Positions 1 through 5,561 of a stretch of DNA of 6,823 nt are shown here, piece by piece. The DNA lies in contig JAFADT010000802.1 of assembly GCA_023424585.1 (NCBI GenBank), positions 1 through 6,823 on the forward strand, read 5' to 3'. Numbering within the stretch: position 1 is the stretch's first letter; every line of letters starts with the position of its first letter. Below the pieces are notes generated by a model. The model did not search any database, was not told the DNA's origin, and saw only the letters and a list, made by a program, of their open reading frames with translations. The stretch is from Pseudomonadota bacterium (GTDB lineage: Bacteria; Myxococcota; Myxococcia; Myxococcales; Myxococcaceae). The position numbers and the translations under genes are program-made.

Positions 1-2039
1 GCCCGGCGGAGCACGCGGCGGCGCGGCGGCTGCTCATCCAGCTGGTGACCGCGGAGGGCACGCGCATCGAGCGTGGCGCGGAGGACCTCGCGGACGCGTC
101 GGATGAGGTCTCGCGCGGGGCGCTGCGCATGCTCGTCGAGGGCCGGCTGCTGCACACGCGCACGGTGAACGGCCTGCCGCGCTGGGAGATCGCCCACGAG
201 TCGCTCATCTCGAGCTGGGGCACGCTGCGCGACTGGCTGGACGACGACATCGGGCACCGCGTGCTGCGCAAGCGCGTGGAGGCGGCCAGCGCGGAGTGGG
301 ACCGGCTGCGCCGCGCCAGCGAAGCGCTCTGGGGGCAGCGCCAGCTGGACGAGGTGCGGCTCCTGGACCCCGCCACGCTGGGCACCCGGGAGCAGGCCTT
401 CCTGAGCGCGTCCCACCGCGCCGTGCGCCGCGCGCGCTGGGGCCAGGGGCTCACCGCGCTCGTGCTCGCGCTCGCCGTGCTCGCGTCCTATGGCGGCCTG
501 AAGCTCCAGGCGTACCTGGAGGACTCGCGCTTCATCGCCGCGGAGCTGGGCACCGCGCGGGAGGCGCTGGCCTCCGGGCGCACGCTGACCGCGAGGGCGC
601 TCACGAGCCGCGCGGAGTCCCTGGCGATGTTCGACGGGCGGGCGCCGTCCTCGCTGGGCCCGGAGACCGCGACGGACGCCACGGGCCTGCGCGGCGCCGC
701 GGAGAAGCGCTGGACGGAGACGCTCTCCCTGCGCGACCAGGCGGAGGCGGCCTTCACCCGCGCCAGCCGGAGCCTGGAGCGCGGCCTGGACCGGGACCGC
801 CACCACCCCGACACGCGCCGGCTCATCGCGGAGGTCCTGTCCGAGCGCGTCCTCCTCGCGGAGGCCTTCCACCAGCGCCACGAGCGCGACGCGTGGCTCC
901 AGCGCCTGGAGCAGGAGGTGGACGCCGCGAAGGAGGGCGAGGCCTCCCTGCGGCGCCTCCGGGAGCCCGCGGAGCTGACGTTCGAGAGCACGCCCCCGGG
1001 GGCCCACGTGGCCATCGCGCGCGTCATCCGGAGCGACGGCCCGTTCCGGAGCGAAGCCCTCCCGGACACGGGGGCCTCTCGCTTCGTCCTCCCGGAGGGC
1101 TCCTACCTGCTCCACGTCACGCAGCCGGGGCGCGTGCCCGTGGACGTCCCGGTGTTCCTCACGCACGGCGCCCGTGAGGCCCTGCGGCTCACGCTGCCCA
1201 CGCAGGTGCCCGACGGGTACGTCTACGTCCCGCCGGGCTGCTTCCTCCTGGGCAGCGCGGAGCCGGAGGTGGTGCGCCGCTTCACCTTCAGCCCGCCCAT
1301 GCACCGCGCCTGCCTCACCGGCGGCTTCCTGGTGGGCCGCGACGAGGTGACGTTCGGCGACTGGCTGGCCTACCTGGAGGACCTGCCGCCGGACGCGCCC
1401 GCGAGGCGCATCCTCGAACAGCCGCACTTCGGCGACGGGGGCGCCCTCACGCTGCGGTGGCGGCAGGGCACGGGCTGGGTCTTCACCTTCCACCGCTCCC
1501 GCGAGGAGTTCCGCACCGCGAAGGAAGGTGAGCCCCTGCTCTACGCGGAGCGCACGCGGCACGCGAGCGTCGACTGGAGGCGGCTGCCGCTGTCCGGCGT
1601 CTCCGCCCAGGACCTGGAGGGCTACTTCTACTGGCTCCACCGGACGAAGCGGCTGCCGGGAGCGCGCCTGTGCGGCCAGCATGAATGGGAGTACGCGGCC
1701 CGGGGCGCGGATGGCCGCCGCTATCCGCACGGCGACCAGCTCCAGCCGGACGACGCCAACATCGACGCGACGTATGACCGGCGGCCGCTGGCCTTCGGGC
1801 CGGACGCGGTGGGGACGCACCCCGCGTCGGTGAGCCCCTTCGGCCTGCGGGACATGGCGGGCAACGCCTACGAGCTCACGCGCTCCGTGACGCCGGAGTT
1901 CGGCAGCGTCGTGCTGAGGGGCGGCTCCTGGTACTACGACTCCTTCGTCGCGGCGAGCGCCGACCTCTCCCCCGGCGACGCGACCGCGCGCGACGTCCGC
2001 AGCGGCGTGCGCGTCTGCGCGTCGTTTGAGCCGCGCTGA
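1..2039 (+). CDS. nSTAND1-like / PEGA / SUMF1 (FGE-fold) membrane protein, C-terminal part (5' end outside window)
   Basis: The frame is open from position 3 to the TGA at 2037-2039, giving 678 visible residues; the true start lies upstream. Visible residues 1-140 resemble the helical/winged tail of nSTAND1 NTPases: LLIQLVTAEGTR near 10-21, then a HESLISSWGTLRDWL block near 65-79, the usual HESLI..W..L..W signature. A single hydrophobic segment at about 147-167 should be a membrane helix, followed by a helix-rich, possibly TPR/coiled-coil stretch (175-320). Residues 323-399 look like a PEGA domain (ELTFESTPPGAHV, then LPEGSYLLHV). Residues 404-676 are a SUMF1/FGE-sulfatase fold (GYVYVPPGCFLLGS, LCGQHEWEYAARG, FGLRDMAGNAYELT, LRGGSW, final SGVRVCAS). 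The two active-site cysteines that FGE carries just after RGGS(F/W) are replaced (RGGSWYYDSFVAA), so formylglycine synthesis is unlikely; a binding or sensing role is inferred. Related myxobacterial proteins often carry an N-terminal Ser/Thr kinase or NTPase, which cannot be seen here. Confidence 0.88.
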   Translation, partial: PAEHAAARRLLIQLVTAEGTRIERGAEDLADASDEVSRGALRMLVEGRLLHTRTVNGLPRWEIAHESLISSWGTLRDWLDDDIGHRVLRKRVEAASAEWDRLRRASEALWGQRQLDEVRLLDPATLGTREQAFLSASHRAVRRARWGQGLTALVLALAVLASYGGLKLQAYLEDSRFIAAELGTAREALASGRTLTARALTSRAESLAMFDGRAPSSLGPETATDATGLRGAAEKRWTETLSLRDQAEAAFTRASRSLERGLDRDRHHPDTRRLIAEVLSERVLLAEAFHQRHERDAWLQRLEQEVDAAKEGEASLRRLREPAELTFESTPPGAHVAIARVIRSDGPFRSEALPDTGASRFVLPEGSYLLHVTQPGRVPVDVPVFLTHGAREALRLTLPTQVPDGYVYVPPGCFLLGSAEPEVVRRFTFSPPMHRACLTGGFLVGRDEVTFGDWLAYLEDLPPDAPARRILEQPHFGDGGALTLRWRQGTGWVFTFHRSREEFRTAKEGEPLLYAERTRHASVDWRRLPLSGVSAQDLEGYFYWLHRTKRLPGARLCGQHEWEYAARGADGRRYPHGDQLQPDDANIDATYDRRPLAFGPDAVGTHPASVSPFGLRDMAGNAYELTRSVTPEFGSVVLRGGSWYYDSFVAASADLSPGDATARDVRSGVRVCASFEPR

Positions 2040-2050
2040 GCGCGCTCAGC
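2035..2050. repeat. Perfect 16-bp palindrome containing both convergent stop codons
   Basis: GCTGAGCGCGCTCAGC equals its own reverse complement. It contains the TGA of the plus-strand gene (2037-2039) and the TGA of the minus-strand acetyltransferase (2048-2046). As RNA from either strand it can form a 6-bp stem with a 4-nt CGCG loop. No T-run follows on either side, so it is not a classical intrinsic terminator. A role as a bidirectional 3'-end hairpin is possible but not shown. Confidence 0.6.
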
Positions 2051-2564
2051 CAACCACATACACGCGGTTCGGGATGCCGTCCTCGAGGATGTGGCGGTCC
2101 ACGCGCATCCCGAGCCGCTCCGCGACGCGGATGGACGCGGTGTTCTCCGGGTGGATGATGGCCACCGGGGGCACCCGCGGCAGGTGCCGGGCCGCCAGCG
2201 CCAGCGCGACGCGGGACACCTCCGTCGCGTAGCCGGAGCCCCAGGTCTCGGGCGCGAAGCGGTAGGCCAGGTTGAGCACGCGCTGGCCCTCCAGCTCCTT
2301 GTGGCGCAGGCCGCCCAGGCCCACGACGACGCCGGGCGCCTCCAGCCGCTCCACCAGCCAGTAGCCCACGCCCTCGCGCGCCCAGTCCTCCAGCCAGAGG
2401 CCCATGATCCGCCGCGCATCCTCCAGCGTCTGCATGTAGCCACGGCGGCTGAACCGGTTCGTCGCCGGCTCCGAATGGAGGGCGAAGACCGCGTCCAGGT
2501 CGCTCTCGCGAACCGCGCGGAGCAGCAGCCGGTCGGTGGTCCGGCGTTCGAAGTGCTGGCGCAT
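2046..2564 (-). CDS. GNAT family N-acetyltransferase (RimJ/RimL-like)
   Basis: A 172-residue protein, the usual length of Acetyltransf_3 (RimJ/RimL-type) GNATs, which transfer acetyl from acetyl-CoA to an amino group of a protein or small molecule. The N-terminus has the family hallmark TDRLLLRAVRESDLDAVFAL (residues 10-29). A beta-strand block VVVGLGGLRHKE lies at 79-90. The acetyl-CoA pyrophosphate loop is FAPETWGSGYATEV (103-116), and the late motif HPENTASIRVAERLGM (138-153) is typical. The substrate cannot be inferred. ATG 2564 is chosen because the conserved strand begins about ten residues later and the in-frame sequence upstream is non-protein-like. There is no convincing Shine-Dalgarno before this ATG. 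A 16-codon ORF with its own ribosome site ends 10 nt upstream, so translational coupling is plausible. The gene converges with the preceding plus-strand gene across a 6-nt gap. Confidence 0.9.
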   Translation of the reverse strand: MRQHFERRTTDRLLLRAVRESDLDAVFALHSEPATNRFSRRGYMQTLEDARRIMGLWLEDWAREGVGYWLVERLEAPGVVVGLGGLRHKELEGQRVLNLAYRFAPETWGSGYATEVSRVALALAARHLPRVPPVAIIHPENTASIRVAERLGMRVDRHILEDGIPNRVYVVG

Positions 2565-2574
2565 GCCGGGCAGC

Positions 2575-2625
2575 TTACGTGAGCCAATCCCAGTCGGTGT
2601 CTTGCAGGTCGCGGGCTGACGCCAT
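2575..2625 (-). CDS. Putative 16-residue leader/upstream ORF
   Basis: This is an ATG (2625-2623) to TAA (2577-2575) ORF encoding MASARDLQDTDWDWLT. GGAGGA lies at 2640-2635, nine nt before the ATG, which is a good Shine-Dalgarno arrangement. It ends 10 nt before the acetyltransferase ATG, whose own ribosome site is poor. This would suit a leader peptide with translational coupling. The peptide matches nothing I recognise, and its length is too short for codon statistics, so it may be coincidental. Confidence 0.35.
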   Translation of the reverse strand: MASARDLQDTDWDWLT

Positions 2626-2634
2626 GCGCCGTGC

Positions 2635-2640
2635 TCCTCC
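2635..2640 (-). promoter_or_regulatory. Ribosome binding site of the mini-ORF
   Basis: GGAGGA on the minus strand with a 9-nt spacer to the ATG at 2625. It is the only strong Shine-Dalgarno sequence seen on this strand upstream of the acetyltransferase. Confidence 0.4.
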
Positions 2641-2688
2641 AGGCGGCCCGGCCCACACGGGCTCCCCGAGCGTACCCCGTGGGGCGCC

Positions 2689-2735
2689 CGTGCCGCCGAC
2701 CGCACGCCAGCCGTGCGGCCGTGCACGAACGCACG
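2689..2735. repeat. Cluster of CGTGC/GCACG inverted repeats in divergent intergenic region
   Basis: The pentamer CGTGC or its complement GCACG occurs at 2689, 2702, 2712, 2720, 2723 and 2731, with a further copy at 2630. Two hairpins are built from it. CCGCACG (2700-2706) pairs with CGTGCGG (2712-2718) as a 7-bp perfect stem with a 5-nt loop. CGTGC (2720-2724) pairs with GCACG (2731-2735) around a 6-nt loop. The cluster lies 57-103 bp before the small plus-strand gene and upstream of the minus-strand mini-ORF and acetyltransferase. It could be an operator or a structured leader; no function is proven. Confidence 0.4.
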
Positions 2736-2777
2736 CCTCCCCCTGCCGTCCCGCGCGGCCGGCCCCACCTTGAGGCT

Positions 2778-2783
2778 GGAGGT
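2778..2783 (+). promoter_or_regulatory. Strong Shine-Dalgarno that fixes the start of the small charged protein
   Basis: GGAGGT lies 8 nt before the ATG at 2792. This near-ideal spacing is the main reason for preferring this reading frame over the longer, overlapping open frames on both strands. Confidence 0.75.
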
Positions 2784-2791
2784 AGTGCGAG

Positions 2792-3088
2792 ATGGCGGAC
2801 CGGATCCTGGAGCAGCAGCACGACCATGAGCGCGAGCAGGAGCGCAAGCGGCTGCGCGAGCAGGAGCAGAAGGACCTGGAGGTGGAGTCACGCCGCGGCG
2901 CCCGCCCCCTGGAGGGCTATGCGGGAGGCCACACCACCTGGACGGCGGACCAGGACGACGATGCCGCCGCCCGCGTCCACGCCGGTGACGCCCAGGCCTC
3001 CTGGGAGGCCAGTGAGCGGCAGGCCCGGCTGGAGCCGCCCGAACCGGAGGCCGAGGCTGAAGACGACTCGGGCTTCCGCCGCGATTAG
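2792..3088 (+). CDS. Hypothetical small highly charged protein (98 aa)
   Basis: I do not recognise this protein. It starts at an ATG behind GGAGGT and ends at TAG 3086-3088. Residues 5-33 are dense in E, Q, R and K (HDHEREQERKRLREQEQKDL) and should form a long charged helix or short coiled coil. Residues 34-60 are a G/T/D-rich linker. Residues 68-82 form a second charged stretch, and 81-92 are an acidic, proline-containing tail (EPPEPEAEAEDD). It has no cysteine, no membrane segment and no signal peptide, so it is probably a soluble, partly disordered cytoplasmic protein. It is transcribed away from the acetyltransferase, and its stop codon overlaps the stop of the opposing lipoprotein ORF. 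Function is unknown. The start site supports it as a real gene more than any homology does. Confidence 0.72.
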   Translation: MADRILEQQHDHEREQERKRLREQEQKDLEVESRRGARPLEGYAGGHTTWTADQDDDAAARVHAGDAQASWEASERQARLEPPEPEAEAEDDSGFRRD

Positions 3089-3267
3089 CCACGCCCGGCG
3101 CGAGGCCACGTCCCCGAGGCGCCGCACCCGCTTCCGCGGCGAGGTCGGGGTCCGCCTCGGGGGACGAGGCCGCCGGGAGCCGCCGGGCTCATCGAGGCGC
3201 CACAGCCCACGAGCCACAGCGCCGCCACCAGCGCCACACCGCCCCACCGCTTCATCCGCGATTGCAT
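3085..3267 (-). CDS. Putative small lipoprotein (60 aa)
   Basis: ATG 3267 is preceded by GAGGGG with a short spacer. The first 24 residues form a clear lipoprotein signal peptide: basic MQSRMKR, hydrophobic GGVALVAALWLV, then lipobox LVGC with the lipidated cysteine at residue 22. The mature part is only about 38 residues, rich in G, P and R (for example VPRGGPRPRRGSGCG), with no recognisable domain. It begins 20 nt after the stop of the pseudouridine synthase on the same strand, so the two are probably co-transcribed. The TAA (3087-3085) overlaps the TAG of the opposing gene. An alternative frame is open after the signal peptide and reads an E/D/A-rich sequence, so the mature part could be altered by a frameshift. 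The signal peptide is convincing; the C-terminal half is not. Confidence 0.6.
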   Translation of the reverse strand: MQSRMKRWGGVALVAALWLVGCGASMSPAAPGGLVPRGGPRPRRGSGCGASGTWPRAGRG

Positions 3268-3287
3268 GTTCCCCTCTTCCCCAAACC

Positions 3288-4217
3288 CTAGCATGCGCCT
3301 CCACGCAGCACCGTGAGCGCCCGGAGGAAGTCCTCCGGCGGCGACGACTCCACCTGGACGACGCGCCCCGTCGCGGAGGACGGCACCTCCAGCCGCCACG
3401 CATGCAGGGCCTGGCGCCCCACCGCGAGCGCCGCCGGGTGCCTGCGCGCCTCCTCCGTGCCGTAGAGCGAGTCGCCCAGCACCGGAAACCCGGCCTCCGA
3501 CAGCTGCACGCGGATCTGATGCGTGCGCCCCGTGTCCAGGTCGATGTCCAGCAGCGCGCCCTCGCGGAACCGCTCGCGCACCGTGAACGTCAACGCCGCG
3601 CGCCTGGCGGAGGGCACGCGGGTCGTGAAGCGGCGAGGGTCCTTCGGGTCCCTCGCGTAGGGCCCCTCCAGCCGCCCCGTGTCCGGCGGGCGGCCCAGCA
3701 CCAGCGTCTGGTAGCGCTTGTCCACGCGCTTCTCCTGGAACGCCTTCAGGAGCGCCGCCGCCGCGTCATCCGTCCGGGCCAAGGCCAGACATCCGCTCGT
3801 CTCGCGGTCCAGCCGGTGCACCACGCCCGGCTGGGCCACGCCCTCCACGTCGAACGGAGGGCACCGCGCCGCGAGCAGCCCCACCACCGACGCCGCCCTT
3901 CCCTCCGGCTCCACCACCAGCCCCGGCGGCTTGGCCACGATGACGAGCGCCGCGTCGTCGTACAGCACTGGCAGCGCCGGGCCCTCCCCTGACGCATGCG
4001 GCGACGGCCGGGGCTCCGGCGTCTCCAGCGTGAGTTCCTCGCCGCCCCACAGCTTGCGCGTGGCCTGCGCCTTCTTGCCCCGGATGCGCACCCGGCCCGC
4101 GTCCAGCAGCGCCCGGGCGCGCTCCGGCGTGAGGCCCGGGACGTGCTTCGTCAGGAACCGGTCGAGCCGCTCGCCGGCAATCTCCCGGGGAACCACGAGA
4201 ACCTTGGGCCGCGTCAT
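3288..4217 (-). CDS. RluA/RluD-family pseudouridine synthase
   Basis: A 309-residue protein, normal for the family, which isomerises specific uridines in rRNA or tRNA to pseudouridine in the cytoplasm. Residues 15-65 form an S4-type RNA-binding domain (AGERLDRFLTKHVPGLTPERARALLDAGRVRIRGKKA). The catalytic domain follows: LYDDAALVIVAKPPGLVVEP (85-104), the signature HRLDRETSG (134-142) with the catalytic aspartate at 137, DKRYQTLVLG (166-175) and GRTHQIRVQL (230-239), where most members have RVHL. PVLGDSLYG (245-253) and LHAWRLEV near the C-terminus are also typical. The S4-plus-catalytic layout is that of RluD/RluC-type enzymes, but which uridine it modifies cannot be read from the sequence, so no symbol is given. 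ATG 4217 has a GGGGAAGG stretch just before it. It is divergent from the MFS gene and followed by the lipoprotein. Confidence 0.93.
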   Translation of the reverse strand: MTRPKVLVVPREIAGERLDRFLTKHVPGLTPERARALLDAGRVRIRGKKAQATRKLWGGEELTLETPEPRPSPHASGEGPALPVLYDDAALVIVAKPPGLVVEPEGRAASVVGLLAARCPPFDVEGVAQPGVVHRLDRETSGCLALARTDDAAAALLKAFQEKRVDKRYQTLVLGRPPDTGRLEGPYARDPKDPRRFTTRVPSARRAALTFTVRERFREGALLDIDLDTGRTHQIRVQLSEAGFPVLGDSLYGTEEARRHPAALAVGRQALHAWRLEVPSSATGRVVQVESSPPEDFLRALTVLRGGAC

Positions 4218-4283
4218 GACCTTCCCCGTCTCTCAAAGGCAGGCAGGGAGTCAACCACCGTGTAGGCGTGCGCCCACCGAGCA

Positions 4284-4298
4284 CGCGTCAGGGACGCG
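4284..4298. repeat. Short inverted repeat in the divergent promoter region
   Basis: CGCGTC-AGG-GACGCG is a 6-bp perfect inverted repeat with a 3-nt centre. It ends 19 nt before the GTG start of the MFS gene and lies within the 100-bp region shared with the divergent pseudouridine synthase. It could be a repressor operator or a hairpin in the 5' leader of the transporter mRNA. In such GC-rich sequence it may also be chance. Confidence 0.3.
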
Positions 4299-4317
4299 CT
4301 GTAGAAAGAGCCCCTCC

Positions 4318-5553
4318 GTGGCCACCTCCCTGCTTTCACGTTCGGCCGCCGTCCGGGCCCTGTCTCACCGCGACTTCACCCTCCTCTGGCTGGGCACGCT
4401 CGTGTCCAACATCGGCACGTGGATGGAGTCCGTCGCCCTGGGCGTCTACGTCACGGAGGTGACAGGCCAGGCGGCGTGGACGGGCGGCGTCGCCGCGCTG
4501 ACGTACCTGCCCTCGCTGGTGCTCGCGCCCCTGGGCGGCGCGCTCGCGGATCGCTTCGACCGGCGCATCTTCATGGCCGTGTGCGTCTGCATGCAGGCGC
4601 TGCTGGCCGCGCTGCTCACGGTGCTGGCCGGCACGGGGAACCTGTCGGTGCCGTGGGTGGCGGCCCTCTCGCTGCTCAACGGCGCCTTCAGCACGCTGGT
4701 CATCCCCTGCGCCACCGCGCTCACCGTGGCGGTGGTGCCCGCGGAGGACCTGCACAACGCGCTCAGCCTGGACTCGGCGCAGTTCAACCTGGGCCGCGTC
4801 ATCGGTCCCATGCTGGCCGCCATCGTCCTGACGAAGGTGGGCATCTCCGGGGCGCTCCTCGTCAACACGCTGTCCTTCCTGGCCGTGCTGCTGGCGCTCG
4901 CGGGGATGCGCGGGGCGAAGCGCGCCCTGCCCCCGAGGACGGAGGCGCTGTGGGCCGGCATCCTGCGCGGCGTGCGGCTGGCGTGGACGGACCCGGGCAT
5001 CGCGCTCGCGCTGGGCTCCGGGGCGCTGCTGGGGCTGCTCATCTCGCCCTTCGTGGGCCTGGTGCCGGTGTTCGCCCTGAAGGTGCTGGGCGGGGACGCG
5101 ACCACCACGTCCCTGCTGCTCACCGCGCAGGGGACGGGCGCGGTCATCGCGGCGTTCGGCTCCGGCCCCCTCCTCGCCCGGATGGGGCGGCGGGCCTTCC
5201 TGGAGGCGGCGCTGCTGCTCGTGGGGCTGTGCTCCGCGGCCTACTGGCTGTCCCCCACGCTGCCGGTGGCGCTGGTGACGCTGTTCCTCCTGGGCGCCGT
5301 GTACCTCGTCGCCTTCACCGGCCTGAAGACGGTGTGCCAGGCGCGCACGCCGCCGGAATTGCAGGCGCGCGTGAGCAGCCTGTTCCTCCTGCTGGTGAAC
5401 GCGGGCTACATCCTGGGCGTCTGGGGCCAGGGCGCGCTGTCGGACCACCTGGGCGTGCGCCCCATCACCGCCGGGAGCGCCCTGCTCTTCTTCGGCATCG
5501 TGGTGGGGATGCGGACCCTGCGCGCGCGGGGCCTGGCCGCGCTGGGCACCTGA
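4318..5553 (+). CDS. MFS transporter, DHA3/EntS-like exporter
   Basis: A 411-residue polytopic inner-membrane protein, the length expected for a 12-helix major facilitator. The N-terminus (ALSHRDFTLLWLGTLVSNIGTWMESVALGVYV, here cited from residues 14 to 45) is characteristic of the MFS_3/DHA3 group that includes the enterobactin exporter EntS. The helix 2-3 loop carries motif A, GGALADRFDRR (73-83). Repeated hydrophobic helices follow, with the central loop at about 198-215 (GAKRALPPRTEAL) and a second half showing a motif A-like loop ARMGRR (287-292). It is probably a proton-driven exporter of a small hydrophobic or siderophore-like compound; the substrate is not inferable. The start is GTG 4318 because conserved sequence begins within 20 residues; AAAGAG seven nt upstream is a weak ribosome site. 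The open frame extends far upstream but only as the antisense of the pseudouridine synthase. It converges with lysK across 3 nt. Confidence 0.92.
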   Translation: MATSLLSRSAAVRALSHRDFTLLWLGTLVSNIGTWMESVALGVYVTEVTGQAAWTGGVAALTYLPSLVLAPLGGALADRFDRRIFMAVCVCMQALLAALLTVLAGTGNLSVPWVAALSLLNGAFSTLVIPCATALTVAVVPAEDLHNALSLDSAQFNLGRVIGPMLAAIVLTKVGISGALLVNTLSFLAVLLALAGMRGAKRALPPRTEALWAGILRGVRLAWTDPGIALALGSGALLGLLISPFVGLVPVFALKVLGGDATTTSLLLTAQGTGAVIAAFGSGPLLARMGRRAFLEAALLLVGLCSAAYWLSPTLPVALVTLFLLGAVYLVAFTGLKTVCQARTPPELQARVSSLFLLLVNAGYILGVWGQGALSDHLGVRPITAGSALLFFGIVVGMRTLRARGLAALGT

Positions 5554-5561
5554 GCGTCAGG
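5549..5561. repeat. Inverted repeat spanning both convergent stop codons
   Basis: CCTGA-GCG-TCAGG has 5-bp perfect arms that hold the TGA of the MFS gene (5551-5553) and the TGA of lysK (5559-5557). The stem is short and no T-run follows, so a terminator is uncertain. TGA facing TGA is self-complementary on its own; only the two outer pairs on each side add information. Confidence 0.35.

Noticed and set aside
2565..3092. N-terminal extension of the acetyltransferase frame
   Set aside because: The upstream sequence is proline/arginine-rich and covers the small plus-strand gene; the GNAT fold starts right after ATG 2564.
2631..3992. 453-codon plus-strand open frame
   Set aside because: Sequence is R/P/H-rich and non-protein-like, and most of it is antisense to the well-supported pseudouridine synthase. 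High GC makes such stop-free frames common.
4226..4254. TTGACT on the minus strand as a -35 box for the pseudouridine synthase
   Set aside because: The hexamer is present at 4254-4249, but at 16-18 nt spacing no acceptable -10 element is found, so no promoter is claimed.
3718..4317. N-terminal extension of the transporter frame
   Set aside because: The open frame continues upstream but overlaps the pseudouridine synthase in antisense and has no membrane or domain features; GTG 4318 gives the normal family length.
4336..5448. 370-codon minus-strand open frame
   Set aside because: It is the antisense shadow of the MFS transporter, rich in Q, R, H and E without any domain.
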